Positions 27,301 to 39,600 are shown, counted from the first letter of the stretch. The stretch is 53,590 bases of DNA from Salinivirgaceae bacterium (GCA_027858735.1 JAQICC010000052.1:1-53590), one strand, 5' to 3'. Translations and numbers: made by a program. Notes: generated by a model from the sequence alone, not told the origin.

Positions 27301-28574
27301 CAGCTTATAGCATTGAAGGATCAAATGACAGTATAAATTGGACTGTAATTTCTGATTTAAGCGGTTTAGCTTATGGTGAAAGAACTGATATTGTAAATGA
27401 TTTTACTGAAGCTTATCGTTATGTTCGTCTATATATTACAGAACCTTCATCTCCATGGGCATACACAATTTATGAGCTTACAGTTTGTGGCGAGGTGGCT
27501 TCTGATAATTCAAATCCGGTAACAAATCTAGCATTGAACAAATCCGTTTTTGTTTCTTCCATAGAAAATGCAGGTTTATCAGGAAACAATGCCGTTGATG
27601 GTAGTGCTATAACCCGTTGGTCGAGTCAATATACCGATGATGAATGGATTTATGTTGACCTCAGTGCAGATGCCAATATTGAATCGGTTAAAATTACCTG
27701 GGAAACTGCCATGGCAAGCAATTACCTTGTTCAAGTATCGAACAACGCAAGTACATGGAACACCATTGCATCGCAAACAGGAAATACAAACAATATTAAT
27801 GAGTTTACTAGTCTAAATGCAGTTGGCCGTTATGTAAGAATTCTAGGACAGCAAAGAGCAACTCCTTGGGGATATTCTATTTATGAACTTGAAATTTATG
27901 GTTCATTAGATGATAACCCAATTGATGCCATTCACATAGAGGCAGAAGATTATACCTTAATGAATGGTATTCAGCTTGAAGCTACATCTGATGCCGGAGG
28001 TGGTGATAATGTAGGATGGATTGACGCAGGTGATTGGATGAATTATACCGTAAATGTTCCATCAAGTGGATTATACAACGTAAGTTATCGCATTGCAAGT
28101 GCTCCGGGTACTGGAGTTTTAAATTTTGAAGTAAGCAACCAAACTCTTGCCTCTACTGCTATTGATGCAACCGGTAGCTGGCAAACATGGCAAACACTTT
28201 CAACTAGCGTTATGCTAACAGAAGGTTCACAAACCATTCAATTGTATGCTCAAAGCGGAGGATTTAATATAAACTGGTTTGAGTTGGAAGCCAATTCTGC
28301 AAAAGCAGGCGAGCTTGCCCAGATAAATAATAAATTGAGCGATCAGTTTTCCATTTATCCTAATCCTTTTGTCAATCTTTTAAATATTGAAACCGAATCT
28401 CCAATTACTAATGTTAACATTTTTAATATTGATGGTAGCTTGGTTTACACAGCAAAACAAAATCAACATAAAAACAAAATCAGTCTGGATTTAAGCACTT
28501 TATCACAAGGCGTTTACTTTTTACAAGTAGAATGTGATTCAAACATTCACACACAAAAAATAATAAATAAATAA
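24339..28574 (+). CDS. Secreted GH81 endo-beta-1,3-glucanase with discoidin and CBM6 modules
   Basis: About 1,411 residues. I chose ATG 24339, which gives a standard signal peptide (MKNLLNYNLLKNLVFLF...TYAQ); in-frame ATGs at 24318 and 24249 are alternatives. GH81 domain ~30-870: RPIPTNDWWTNIL, YGGDTYWGGKDL, and conserved acidic residues D596 (TDNHFHYGY), E670 and E674 (NNQESTSEAMQSW). A 126-residue discoidin-like segment (25047-25424, residues 237-362) is inserted in the N-terminal beta-sandwich in rearranged order. After the catalytic part come two discoidin (F5/8 C) domains (TRWSAESTDP, TRWSSQYTDD), a CBM6 (IHIEAEDYTLMNG) and a T9SS domain (IYPNPFVNLL...). It cleaves internal beta-1,3 linkages outside the cell. 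Confidence 0.93.
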   Translation: MKNLLNYNLLKNLVFLFLATSIQTYAQTPITVGSGSYASFPPAEELEFEWEGVTYYNDYDFVYNNTIYVADGESRPIPTNDWWTNILVEQYGGLLFAYPLVMQPTAEGLNIQYPNGFNASGSNLDRGEGIKIKAEGYTPDKAIASDWSDWLVEMQLPDASSESNMTVTMAHGIPFTYIETEGINPIITASAGASYFTSNGDAVTFPVTSGESFILSSEGRLFGIHLGDEATANVTGLQYLTVDLGANYALSSINLLWETAFASGYQIQVSNDNTNWTTIQTVTNGNGGTDNLALSGNGRYVRILLTEQGTIYAYSLFEVEIYSGLTNVSINKTALASSTQTGFTPALAIDGNTGTRWASETSAEEKLVISMNGNNHFVVSALKSMSDLNVYENYAHNKPVDTKVDYSYDVTGGKMNTTWNITTQNLNGQANGNTVQGFIPHQYKNTTSSNVSYSGRDYVSARGTLKTAFGTSFSFSYKFGGILPSFTAPYLNAADANGYDANVLYKFVSDFASAKNSYGGDTYWGGKDLVNLAKYTLLAKELNHQSYEKLLAKTREALVDWLTYTSGETAHYFAHYDRWKALIGFDQSYGSAQFTDNHFHYGYLIHAAGLYGMLDDNFLAEYGDMLRLVTQQYANWERDDSFLPYFRTFDPWIGHSYAGGTSSGGGNNQESTSEAMQSWVGMFLLGEVMGDDAMRDAGAFGYVSEAAATMEYWFDWDQENLPEAYPHDIVGILWNGGYSYGTYFSASPVHIHGIQYLPICPGFKYMAENKTWANKEYNDMMSEALETDGHANEIDFGDDWAHVALGFKLLSDPEYVADFMSTNLALSETDTSYIMDYEVSGLTYFYTHAIQNLGAFSFNYYSNFPASSVFENNGAFSHAVVYNSSTSTQTCNIYNLSGGVVASFSVPAKSMYTYPELPTNGQKPAGCYNLTSDVFATSGNASASAAVDGSMGTRWSAESTDPCYFILDLGTKCAISEISISWETASASAYSIEGSNDSINWTVISDLSGLAYGERTDIVNDFTEAYRYVRLYITEPSSPWAYTIYELTVCGEVASDNSNPVTNLALNKSVFVSSIENAGLSGNNAVDGSAITRWSSQYTDDEWIYVDLSADANIESVKITWETAMASNYLVQVSNNASTWNTIASQTGNTNNINEFTSLNAVGRYVRILGQQRATPWGYSIYELEIYGSLDDNPIDAIHIEAEDYTLMNGIQLEATSDAGGGDNVGWIDAGDWMNYTVNVPSSGLYNVSYRIASAPGTGVLNFEVSNQTLASTAIDATGSWQTWQTLSTSVMLTEGSQTIQLYAQSGGFNINWFELEANSAKAGELAQINNKLSDQFSIYPNPFVNLLNIETESPITNVNIFNIDGSLVYTAKQNQHKNKISLDLSTLSQGVYFLQVECDSNIHTQKIINK

Positions 28575-28582
28575 ATCGCTAA

Positions 28583-28635
28583 GAATTGAAGCATGATAGA
28601 CCAATGGATATCCATTGGTTCTATCACTTCAATTT
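28583..28635 (+). terminator. Intercistronic hairpin between the two GH81 genes
   Basis: Long near-perfect hairpin: AATTGAAG (28584-28591) pairs with CTTCAATT (28627-28634), and inside it TGATAGACCAATGGA pairs with TCCATTGGTTCTATCA with a single bulge. No T-run follows, so it may act as an mRNA stabiliser, processing site or partial terminator rather than a full stop. Confidence 0.6.
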
Positions 28636-28659
28636 AAGCTTACACTTTTATAATAAATT

Positions 28660-31600
28660 ATGCAGAAAATTTACTTTAGTTTATTCATTTCATTAAGCTT
28701 ATTGCTTGTCAACAATTTGGCTTTTCCCCAAAGTACCATTCAAATGGGCAAAGCCAGTTATGCTGAATATGTACCCTTGTACGAAGCGGCAAATCCTTTT
28801 CTTGAAGGCCCGGAAAGCTGGGGCGACAAATCACAAGTAATGAAAACCAGACCTGTTTATGTTGTTGATACCAACACCCGTGCCATACCAACCAACGATT
28901 GGTGGACCGATTTAATATTTCATCAGTATGCAGGGAATATGTTTGCGCATCCATTAATGGTAAAGGCACAAAGCAATGGCATTTATGTAGAATTCCCTAC
29001 AAAATGGAACTACGATGGTACTTCGGTAGAATCGAACAGCTCTGTTAACATAAATGCAAGCAAGTTTACCGCAGTAGATGCTAAAGCACGCCGTTGGGGT
29101 GATTGGACCGTGGATTTTGTTCTGGAAAATGAACAACAAGATGCTAACATGGCCGTTACAATGGCCCATGGCATACCATTTGTTTGGGTGGAATATACCA
29201 ATCTTGAGGCCGAATTAAAATTTTCTGAAACCCCTACTTTTTTTAATAAAAATGGTACTGAAGTAAACCTTCCATACGCAAATAGTTATGTAGGCATTGA
29301 AGTTAATGGTGATACCTACGGTTTATTTCTACCTGAATTATCAATTATTGAAAAAGAAGGCGCCACATTTAAAGTAAGATTTAACAACCTCAACGCAGCT
29401 TTTATAGTTTTAGGTGCCCTTCCTAACAATGATCAACTCGAAAGTTTTTCGATGTATGCTTATGCTATACCTCGCGACAGCAAGGTAAGTTGGAATTACA
29501 ACGAAAACAAATCAGAACTAAAAACAACCTGGAATCTTACAACAGAAAACTTAAAAGGAGAAAGTTCTTTGCAAACCATTCAGGGCTGGATTCCTCATCA
29601 TTATAGGACAAGCAAAGTAAATTTCGATTTTACCGATGCTGAATACTTAACAGCACGCGGTAATATGAAATGTGCTATTGGAAATACTTTTGAAATCATC
29701 TTTCCATTTAATGGGCTTTTGCCGTATATGCCAGCGCCCGAACTAGAAAACGATGCCCTATATAGCAAAGACAAGTTAAAGCTAATGGTTAAGAACTATG
29801 CGGGCAAATCGGGCTATGGTGGCGATACTTATTGGGGTGGAAAAGACTTACTTTATTACAGCCAATACATGACCTTTGCTGAGCAATTGCAAGACACTCA
29901 ATCATTTAACATATTCAAAAACAAATTACACGAGAGCCTTAGTGACTGGTACACTTTTACACCGGGCGAACAAGAACATTATTTTGCCTACCATGAACGA
30001 TGGAAAACCTTGCTTGGTTTAAATGCATCCTACGGATCGGACGAGTTTAACGACCTGCATTTCCACTATGGTTACTTTGCCTATGCTTCGGGTATTTTAG
30101 CCATGTTTGATGATGAATTTAAACAAGATTTTGGCCCAATGGCCAAGCATGTGGTAAAGCAATATGCAAACTGGAACAGAGATAACACAGCTCCTTTCTT
30201 TCGCACCTTCGATATTTGGGAAGGTCACTCATGGGCAGGTGGTGTTGGTGATGCATGGAATGGTAACGGACAAGAATCAACTTCAGAAGCCATGCAAGGT
30301 TGGGGAGGTATGTACACTCTTGCATTATCATTAGATGACAAAGAAATGCGCGACGCTGCTATATTTGGTTATACCTTGGAATCGCTTGGAACTCAAGAAT
30401 ACTGGTTCGATCTTTCAAAAGAAAATATTGATTACACTAAGTATACGCGCCCATACAACAGCAACATTACCGGTCGTGGTATTGGTTGGTGGACTTGGTT
30501 TTCGGGTGATCCTGTTTGGATGCACTCCATCCAATGGTTACCTATTTCAACATCGTTAAAATACCTGTATCAGGATACTGAATTTGCTCGTTGGGATTAC
30601 ACCCAAATGTGGGAAAGCAAAGAAATAGGCGGCTGGGATACTGATTTAGGCAACGAAAGTGGATTAGGCAATGTTTTATTGAGTTACCTTCAAATATTCG
30701 ACGCCGATTCTGCTGCTCGTCTATTTAACACGCTTTGGGATAATAATAGTCCTACAGCTCGCGATAATTACACTGGTGGAATTTCATATTATTATACACA
30801 TGCACACCGTTATTTAGGCGAAATTCAATGGAATTTACATACAAATATTCCTTCTTCAACAGTTTATGTAAATCCAACAACAAACGATACTGCAGTTGTG
30901 GTTTACAATGCAAAAAATGAAGAACAACTATGTTCCGTTTTTGAAGGTTCCAATAAATTATATGAGATCAAAATTCCGTCTAAAAAGCTTACCGTACATA
31001 AGCTTAACGCGAAACTAACACAAATATCACTATCGGCAAGCAGCAAAACCATTGAACCCGGCAGTTCTATGCAAATTACAGCTACTGCTCTTGATCAATA
31101 CGGTGCTTCTATTAATACTTCTATAGCATTTACTGCAAGCGGGTCGGCTACTATTTCAAGCAGTGGTATGTTTAGTGCCTCACAAAAAGGTGACTATACC
31201 ATTACTGCAACATCAGGTTCAGTTTCATCATTGTTAAAAATGAGGGTAAATGATAAGCCTGTTTTGAGCAGTCTAAAGATCAACAATAGCGAATCATTCA
31301 TTCATATTGGTCAAACCCTTGTTTTATCCTACTCTGCATTCGATCAATACAACGACCCAATTGAAGGGAACATAGCATGGAGTATAGACAATGGTGGCAG
31401 TATTAACGAAAAAGGTGAATTTACAGCTGAAACCATTGGTGGCCCTTATACTATTACAGTAAGATCGGGTAAGGTATCAACCAGTATGCAAATTGAGGTG
31501 CGCTTGCCTCTCACCAATGTGGCATTCTTAAAAGAAGCGGCTTCATCATCAGAAGAAAATGTAGGCACACCTACTGAATACATTAACGATGGCGATTTAA

Positions 31601-33612
31601 CAACACGTTGGGCAAGTGGTTTTTCCGATCCTCAATGGCTTAGCATTGATTTAGGAAAAACTTACAATATTTCGTTAGTTAACCTTTATTGGGAAGCGTC
31701 ATTTGGTAAAAAATATGAAGTTTACATTACCAATGATATTTCAACATGGGAGAACCAAGAACCGTACCACACCAACAATAATAGCGATGGTGGCTTAGAT
31801 GCTATAAAAGCAAACACTTCAGGCAGGTATGTAATTCTAAAAGGTTTGGCTCGTGCCATGGAATATGGTTATTCATTATTCGAAATTGAAGTTTACGGCA
31901 CTCCATTGTCCGAAGGCGAATCGGTTTTAAGTGCTTTAAGTATTACACCTGAATGGGCTAGCATTATAGATAATGAAACTCTACAATACACAGCTGTTGG
32001 AATGGATCAATATGGTAAAGAAATGGCTACAAAACCAGAGTGGAGTGTTTTGGGTGCTGGTACTTTCGATGCTAAAGGTTTATTTACTCCTAGTGATGGC
32101 GGAATAATGAAGATTGTAGCATCGAAAGGTACGGTTTCTGCCAATGCCGATATTTATGTTGAAGAAAGCCCGAAGGTTGCTGCTATTAGCTTTACCGTTG
32201 ATTCAGATACCGCCAAACGCTTTCCTGTAATTATGGGAGTTGCCCATTCTTTTGAAGCAGATTGCTACGATCAATTTGGAGCTAATATTTTTGGCGAAAT
32301 TACCTGGACAGTATCAGGCGGTGGAACCATTGATAATAAGGGCTGGTTTATTGCTGAAACTACAGGTGATTATATGGTTTTTGCAAATTCTAACAAATTA
32401 ACCGATACTGCTTTCATTTCCATTAAAAACATTGCCGAAGTTGATGTTGCGCAAGGGAAACAGACGAAGGCCTCGTCAGCCGAAAACGATGGAACAGGTG
32501 CTGAGAATGCCGTTGATGGTAAATCGGATACCCGATGGAGTAGTAAATGGGAAGACCCTCAGTGGTTTGTTGTGGATTTAGAAAACACCTATGAAATATA
32601 TAAAATACGAATAAATTGGGAAGGTGCCTTTGGTAAAGCTTACAAGATACAATTCTCTAAAAATGAAGTTGATTGGTCTACCGTTTATTCCAAAGGCAAC
32701 AGCGATGGTGGCGAAGACCTAATTGAAGTAACTGGAGAAGCCAAATTTGTTAAATTTTTGGGGACAGAACGTGCTACTGACTATGGATATTCTTTCTTTG
32801 ATTTTGAGGTGTATGCTTCGGGTATAGTGATTGAAAATCCGATATTGAGCAATATTTCTATTAGTCCAAACAATGCATTATTAGTACCAGGTGACAGCTT
32901 GCTGTTTACGGCCAAATGTACCGACCAATTCGGAACAAAATTTGATGCAACACCTGTTTGGAATGTAGAGGGCAATAATACCATTAACCAAACAGGTTTG
33001 TTTGTTGCCGGTTCCGAAGAAGGCAGCTATTTGCTTACAGCTTCGTTTGACACAATTGTAAGCAGCGTAATAGTAAATATAAGTGCCGATGCAAGTATTG
33101 CCAGCATTAGTCTAAGCCCTGAAGATTTACTTATTAAATCCGGAGAATCCATCCAGTATAGTGCTGAAGCCTTTGATGAAAATCAAAACTTTATTGAAAC
33201 CGATTTCGATTGGAGTGCAAATGGCGGAGGAACAATAAGTGAGGATGGTTTATTCTTATCGGATTCAACACCAGGCAGTTTCACTATTTTTGCAAGTATT
33301 GGCGCTAAGGTTCAATCAACAACTGTAACAGTTGAAGGTTCAAACTCAGGAACCATTATTGAAGCAAAATCAAAAACAACAATTCAATTGTATCCAAATC
33401 CGGCACGCGACTATGTACATATTGAAATCACGAGCAGTGAATTGTTTTATGAGCTTCAAATAATAGACTTGTTTGGTACAGTTCACTTCAAAAAACATGA
33501 CCAATCAAAGCATTTACAAATAGCCACCAATAATTTACCTAAAGGCCTGTACATCATTGAAATTAAGCAAACTAATATAACATCGTACTCTAAATTCATT
33601 ATTAACAAATAA
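28660..33612 (+). CDS. Secreted GH81 endo-beta-1,3-glucanase with Ig-like and discoidin modules
   Basis: 1,650 residues. Signal peptide 1-24 (SLSLLLVNNLAFPQS). GH81 domain ~25-785: RAIPTNDWWTDLI, YGGDTYWGGKDL, D465 (FNDLHFHYGY), E539 and E543 (GNGQESTSEAMQGW). The tail alternates Ig-like BIG2-type domains (ITATALDQYGASI, LSYSAFDQYNDPI, etc.) with two discoidin domains (TRWASGFSDPQWLSIDLG and TRWSSKWEDPQWFVVDL), then a T9SS domain (LYPNPARDY). A clear paralogue of the preceding GH81, but without the insertion in its beta-sandwich and with different tail modules. Only 12 bp separate it from the next, giant gene, so they share a transcript. Confidence 0.94.
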   Translation: MQKIYFSLFISLSLLLVNNLAFPQSTIQMGKASYAEYVPLYEAANPFLEGPESWGDKSQVMKTRPVYVVDTNTRAIPTNDWWTDLIFHQYAGNMFAHPLMVKAQSNGIYVEFPTKWNYDGTSVESNSSVNINASKFTAVDAKARRWGDWTVDFVLENEQQDANMAVTMAHGIPFVWVEYTNLEAELKFSETPTFFNKNGTEVNLPYANSYVGIEVNGDTYGLFLPELSIIEKEGATFKVRFNNLNAAFIVLGALPNNDQLESFSMYAYAIPRDSKVSWNYNENKSELKTTWNLTTENLKGESSLQTIQGWIPHHYRTSKVNFDFTDAEYLTARGNMKCAIGNTFEIIFPFNGLLPYMPAPELENDALYSKDKLKLMVKNYAGKSGYGGDTYWGGKDLLYYSQYMTFAEQLQDTQSFNIFKNKLHESLSDWYTFTPGEQEHYFAYHERWKTLLGLNASYGSDEFNDLHFHYGYFAYASGILAMFDDEFKQDFGPMAKHVVKQYANWNRDNTAPFFRTFDIWEGHSWAGGVGDAWNGNGQESTSEAMQGWGGMYTLALSLDDKEMRDAAIFGYTLESLGTQEYWFDLSKENIDYTKYTRPYNSNITGRGIGWWTWFSGDPVWMHSIQWLPISTSLKYLYQDTEFARWDYTQMWESKEIGGWDTDLGNESGLGNVLLSYLQIFDADSAARLFNTLWDNNSPTARDNYTGGISYYYTHAHRYLGEIQWNLHTNIPSSTVYVNPTTNDTAVVVYNAKNEEQLCSVFEGSNKLYEIKIPSKKLTVHKLNAKLTQISLSASSKTIEPGSSMQITATALDQYGASINTSIAFTASGSATISSSGMFSASQKGDYTITATSGSVSSLLKMRVNDKPVLSSLKINNSESFIHIGQTLVLSYSAFDQYNDPIEGNIAWSIDNGGSINEKGEFTAETIGGPYTITVRSGKVSTSMQIEVRLPLTNVAFLKEAASSSEENVGTPTEYINDGDLTTRWASGFSDPQWLSIDLGKTYNISLVNLYWEASFGKKYEVYITNDISTWENQEPYHTNNNSDGGLDAIKANTSGRYVILKGLARAMEYGYSLFEIEVYGTPLSEGESVLSALSITPEWASIIDNETLQYTAVGMDQYGKEMATKPEWSVLGAGTFDAKGLFTPSDGGIMKIVASKGTVSANADIYVEESPKVAAISFTVDSDTAKRFPVIMGVAHSFEADCYDQFGANIFGEITWTVSGGGTIDNKGWFIAETTGDYMVFANSNKLTDTAFISIKNIAEVDVAQGKQTKASSAENDGTGAENAVDGKSDTRWSSKWEDPQWFVVDLENTYEIYKIRINWEGAFGKAYKIQFSKNEVDWSTVYSKGNSDGGEDLIEVTGEAKFVKFLGTERATDYGYSFFDFEVYASGIVIENPILSNISISPNNALLVPGDSLLFTAKCTDQFGTKFDATPVWNVEGNNTINQTGLFVAGSEEGSYLLTASFDTIVSSVIVNISADASIASISLSPEDLLIKSGESIQYSAEAFDENQNFIETDFDWSANGGGTISEDGLFLSDSTPGSFTIFASIGAKVQSTTVTVEGSNSGTIIEAKSKTTIQLYPNPARDYVHIEITSSELFYELQIIDLFGTVHFKKHDQSKHLQIATNNLPKGLYIIEIKQTNITSYSKFIINK

Positions 33613-33624
33613 CTATTAGAAATT

Positions 33625-36600
33625 ATGAAAAAACAACTACAAAAAGTTTTTATGCTTCTTGTTTTTCTTTCCCTTTGTTGGGGAAATTCAGCAATTGGGC
33701 AAACACTTGTATCGGCCACTGCATCTTCGGGAACTGCAAGCTTGGCCATTGATGGAAATAACGCAACCCGCTGGGAAAGTGCTTCTTCCGACCCTCAATG
33801 GATTGTGATTGAACTCGACAAAGAGTATACACTTTCACGCATTGTTATTGACTGGGAAGGAGCAAATGCCAAAGATTATACCATCGATATTTCAAATGAT
33901 GGTACAAGCTGGACAACAATATCAACCCAAACCAACATGCCGAACATGGCTAGAACCGATGATTTAACAATCAGTGGAGATGCTTCGTATGTAAGAGTGT
34001 ACGGAACAGCGCGAAACTTAACTTATGGATATTCAATTTGGGAACTTGAATTATACGGTAGTCCGGTTGGACAGGTAAGTACCCTTACATCTATTGGACT
34101 TACAGCTGATAAAACCAGATTACCAATTAATAGCGATGCCACTATTACAGCCATTGGTTACGACCAAGATGGTTATGCTATGGCAACAAGCCCAACATGG
34201 TCTACTTCAGGAGGCACCGTTGCTTCAGGAGTATTTGCTGCAACTACGGCGGGCGTTTATACCATTACAGCTACCGATGGGGCTATATCAAACACCATTG
34301 ATATAACAGTAACCGAACCAGAATTAACATTCACATCAGCTTCAGCATCAGATGGAGCTGCTGCTGGTGCTATTGATAAGAACTACGGCAGCATGTGGGT
34401 TGGAGATGGAAATTCACATCAGTGGATATATGGAGATTTAGGTTCTTTAACTTACGTAACTGATCTCAGTGTTTACTGGGAAGGTGCATGTGCAACCAAA
34501 TATGGGGTTGATATTTCAGCTGATGGAAGTATTTGGCAAAATATTGATTCTTTGTTAAATGGGGCTCCAGAAGGCCGTACCGATAACTTTATTACGAATG
34601 CAAGTGCTCGTTATATAAGAATACACTCTATTGTTCCACGCGATTCTGCTTGGGGCTATAAAATATGGGAGATGGTTGCCTACGGCGCTGTAAATGGAGC
34701 AATTACTGTAAATTCCATTAATATAAGCTCTGATGCAACAAGCGTTCCTGCCAATGCTGATCTACAACTCTCACTTGAAGGATTCGATGGTAGCTCAAAT
34801 CCATATGCAGTAGACCCCACATGGAATGTAAGTCCTACAACAGGTTCAGTTGATGCCGATGGAAATTTTTCAGCAACAGCTGCAGGAACATATACGGTCT
34901 CAGTATCTGAAGGCGGTGTAACAAGTAATTCATTAAGCATTACTGCAACTTCTGCTCAAGTTTTAGGAAGTGTGGTGGTTTCACCATCAACAGCTAATGT
35001 AATAATTGGCAACGATTACCAATTTAGCGCTCAGGCTTACGATGAAGACGGTTTAACCATGCCAACATCAGTTACTTGGAGTGTAAATGGCGGGGGTACC
35101 ATTGATACCGATGGCTTGTTTAGCGCAACTACCTTAGGCGATTACACTGTTACTGCATCACAAAGTGGAATAGACGGTACAGCAACAGCTACCGTAAAAC
35201 CAGAAAATGTGGCAGTTGGAAAAACAGCCCTAGCTTCATCTGCTATTCAAACTGCTGCCTGGGCTATTGATGGTTTGGCAGGAACGCGTTGGGAAAGTGC
35301 TATTGGTGATCCTCAATGGATTTATATTGATTTAGGAGCCACCTATACACTATCGGATTTTATTTTGAATTGGGAAGGTGCAAATGCTGAAGATTATACA
35401 CTTTCTATTTCGGGTGACGCTTCAAATTGGCAAACTATTTATACTGCTACCGGAATGGCGGCAGGAGCAAGAATTGATTATATTACTGAAGCAGCATCAG
35501 CTCGCTATGTAAGAATGCATGGTACAGCACGTACTATCCCTTATGGATATTCTTTATATGAATTTGAAACTTTAGGTGTTGCAAACACATCTTCATTAGC
35601 TTCATTAACTGTTGGTGCTGATGCTACAACCATTAATATAACCGAATCTGTTCCATTATATTCAAATGGTTTTGATGCAAGCGCCGATCCCTATGCTACA
35701 GCTCCAACATGGACTGTAAATAGCACCGATGCTATAGTTTCAACGGATGGTATTTTTACCAGCGATATTGAAGGTACATACACGGTAACTGCAACAGATG
35801 GTGCGGTTTCAAATACTATTGATATTCAAGTAAAAGGACCCGAATTAACGACTATTACAATTTCGCCCGATCCTGCTAATGTTGATGCGGGTACTACACA
35901 GCAATTTACTGCAACCGGCTACGATCAGTTTAGCAATGAAATTGCAGCTACATTTTCTTATGCAGTTGATGGTGGAGGAACTGTAAACTCAAGTGGTTTA
36001 TTTAGTGCTACAACTATTGGCGATTATATTTTAACCGTGAACGAAGGGGCAATTTCCGTTACAGCCAATATTACGGTACTTCCAGGTAATATTGCTGTAG
36101 GCAATACTGTTACAGCCTCACCTGCAGCAGTTCAAAGCGCTGCTAATGCAGTTGATGGGGATGCAAATACTGCCTGGGAATGTGCTGCTGCCGATTCGCA
36201 ATATATTTATGTTGATTTAGCAGCTGTTAAATTACTTTCTAAAGTTAAACTTAACTGGGGTGCAGAATCAGCAAAATCATACACCTTGGCAATTTCTGCC
36301 GATGGTACAAGCTGGCATACATTACACCAAGAGGCTAACAATGCTGTAGGTGCAAGTATTAGCATTATTCCTTTTGAAGCTTGCGCTCAATATGTACGCT
36401 TATTGGTACGTGCTAAAAATGGTACAATTGGTATTCTTTTGAATGAATTTGAAATATACGGACAAGACTTACCTGCCGGTAAAGTACTTACAACACTTAA
36501 TGTTGTTTCGCCTAAAACAGTTGTTCAGGTGGCTAAAGACCTTCAAATTGAAGCTCATGGTTTTGATCAGGATGATGTACCATTTGCTACTGCACCAACA

Positions 36601-39600
36601 TGGTCAGTTGATCCGGTAGAGGCTACCATTTCAGTCAGTGGTATATTTAATGCATCAGCAGTTAATGTGTATACGGTTACTGCTAACGATGGTGGTATTC
36701 AAAATACCATTAACATAACCTCTGAAACTAATGCACGTTTAAACAGAGTTGATGTAACCCCAAAAAACAACTCTGTAAACATTGGGCAAACAATTGATTA
36801 TTCGGTACAAGGTTATGATCAATTTGAAGAAGAATATGTAGCAGGCTATGATTGGTCAACAAGTGGTGGTGGAAGCATTGATGCTAATGGATTATTTTCT
36901 GCGAGCTCCCTTGGAACACATTTTATTACGGCTACTTCTACAAGCGTTTCTCCAACTACTGGCAATTTATCAGGATTAACTGAGATATATGTAATTCAGG
37001 AAAACCTTGCTTTAAGCGGAACTGCATCAGCTAGTAGTGAAATTACAGCCGCATCAAATGCCATAGATAATGATATTATAAGCTACTGGGAAAGTAATGC
37101 TACTGATGATGAAAACATTACTGTTAATTTAGGCACTATGCTTTATTTGTCTCAGGCTAATTTAAATTGGCTATCAGGTGCATTAGACTATGATATTGAA
37201 ATATCAGCCGATGGTTTAAACTGGGTTACCATTTCGGAACAAATAGGCAAGGTTGATGAACTGCGTCTAGACGAAATTAACTTGGTTGCAACAGCAAAAC
37301 ACGTTCGTGTTACAGGTATTTCAAGAAATGGAACCGCCGGTTATAAATTGAATGAATTCCAGGTATTGGGTGAAACCATTCCGGCCGGAAAAGCTTTAGC
37401 AACTATAGTTTTACAAGCAGAAGCCACTACCCTATTTGTTGGCGACGAAACTCAAATTACCGTTTCAGGTACTGATGGTGATGCGGAAGCATTTGCCGTT
37501 GCTCCTACTTATACAAGTACGGGTGGAACAGTATCAACCAATGGAGTATTTACATCGACAACAGCCGGCACATTTACCATTACAGCTACCGATGGTACTA
37601 TTAGCAACACCATTGAAATAACTGTTCAGGCTTTACCTGCTTTAACAACTATTAACTTAACACCTACAGTAGCAAGTATTCAAGTTACTGATACCATTAA
37701 CTTTGTAGCCAAAGGTTTAGACCAATATAGCGATTCAATTGGCATTACTCCTGCTTATAGCACAACTGGTGGCGGTACTATAAACAATGATGGACAATTT
37801 GTAGCAACAAGTGAAGGGGTATTTACCATCACCGTTGAATCAAATGGTATATCAACACAAAGTACAGTTACCATTGTACCTGAAAACCTTGTGTTAAATA
37901 AAGCAATTACGGCTTCATCAGAAGTTCAGCCTGCAAGCAATGCAGTTGATGGTAATTCAGCTTCCCGTTGGGAAAGTGCCCAAACCGATCCTCAATGGAT
38001 TGTGATGGATATGGGTGCTATGCATAAAGTTACTGATGTTATTATCAACTGGGAAGCTGCAAATGCTGAAAACTATACCCTTGATATTTCGGCTGATAAT
38101 AGCAATTGGCAAACAATCGTTAAGCAACAAAATATGACTGAGGGTGCAAGAATCGATTCTATTGATCAAGTAGCATCGGCTCAATATTTGAGAGTTCTTG
38201 GTACAGAACGTACTATTCCTTACGGATACTCTATATTTGAGGTTACCGTTCGTGGTGAAGATTTACCGGGAACTGTAGCACTTAATTCTATGGAGGTTTT
38301 ATTCAACAATGAAATTGCAAAAGTAAATGCACCAATACAATTTATAGCAAATGGTTTTGATGCAGATGACAATCCTTTTGCATTTGCTCCAATCTGGACA
38401 GTAAATAATTCTGATGCTTCTATTAGCACTACAGGTATGTTTACTGCTACAGCAGAAGGTACATTTACAGTTACTGCAACTCAAGGGGCTATTAACAAAA
38501 CGGTTGATATTGAAGTTAGAGCCGCATCGGTTATTTCAACCATAACAATCGATCCTCAAGATCAAGCCATTCGCGTTGGCGATTCAATTCAGTATTCAGC
38601 AATTGCTGTTGACCAATACGATGATACCGTTTCTGTTGATTTAACATGGACATCTAACGGTGGAGGTATTATTGATACTCTTGGAATGTTCAGAGCGAAT
38701 GAAATTGGAAACTTTACAATTTCTGCAAGCACAAGTGATGTAGCAGGTAGCTCAAATGTGAAAGTGTCAAGAGCAAGTCTTGCTAAAAACAAATCTATAA
38801 CAGCTTCATCTGAAGTAACTGAAGCAAGTCTGGCAGTTGATGGTAATTTAACTACACGCTGGGAAAGTGAAGCTAGCGAGCTACAGTGGATTGTGATTGA
38901 CCTTGGTGCAATAAGTTACATTGATAGTGTAAGTATTAATTGGGAAGGAGCATCGGCTAAGAACTATTCGGTACAAATTTCAAATGATAATTTATACTGG
39001 CAATCGGCTTACGAAGCTATTGATAAAGAGGTTGGACCACGTGTTGATAACATCGTTAAAAACATGACAACCCAGTACCTGAAAATTTCTTGTACTGAAC
39101 GTAATACTAATTTTGGTTACTCCATTTACGAAACCGATGTTTATGGTGGTAATGCTCTTGATAGCTTACATGTGGCTTCTATAGCAGTATCAGCAGCAAG
39201 AGACACCGTTCCGGTTACTTATGAACTTCAATTAAACATTGCAGGTTTCGATCAAAATAGTAATCCATTTGCTGTAACTCCTGTTTGGTCTGTTGATAAA
39301 ACAACAGGTTCTGTTTCATCTGAAGGTTTATTCTCAGGCACTGAAATTGGTGACTATGTAATAACTGCAACAGTAGGTACCACAACCAATACATTTAATG
39401 TATATGTAGCGGAACCATCGGTATTGCAAACCCTTGAAATAACGTCTGCAATTGCTTCGCTAAGAGTTGCAAGAACGGCACAATTTGAAGTAGTGGGAAT
39501 TGACCAATACGATCTTGAAATGAAAACAAATGTGGCTTGGGCAACAACTGGTGGTGGAACTATTGATTCTACCGGATTATTTTTAGCTACAACAGAAGGA

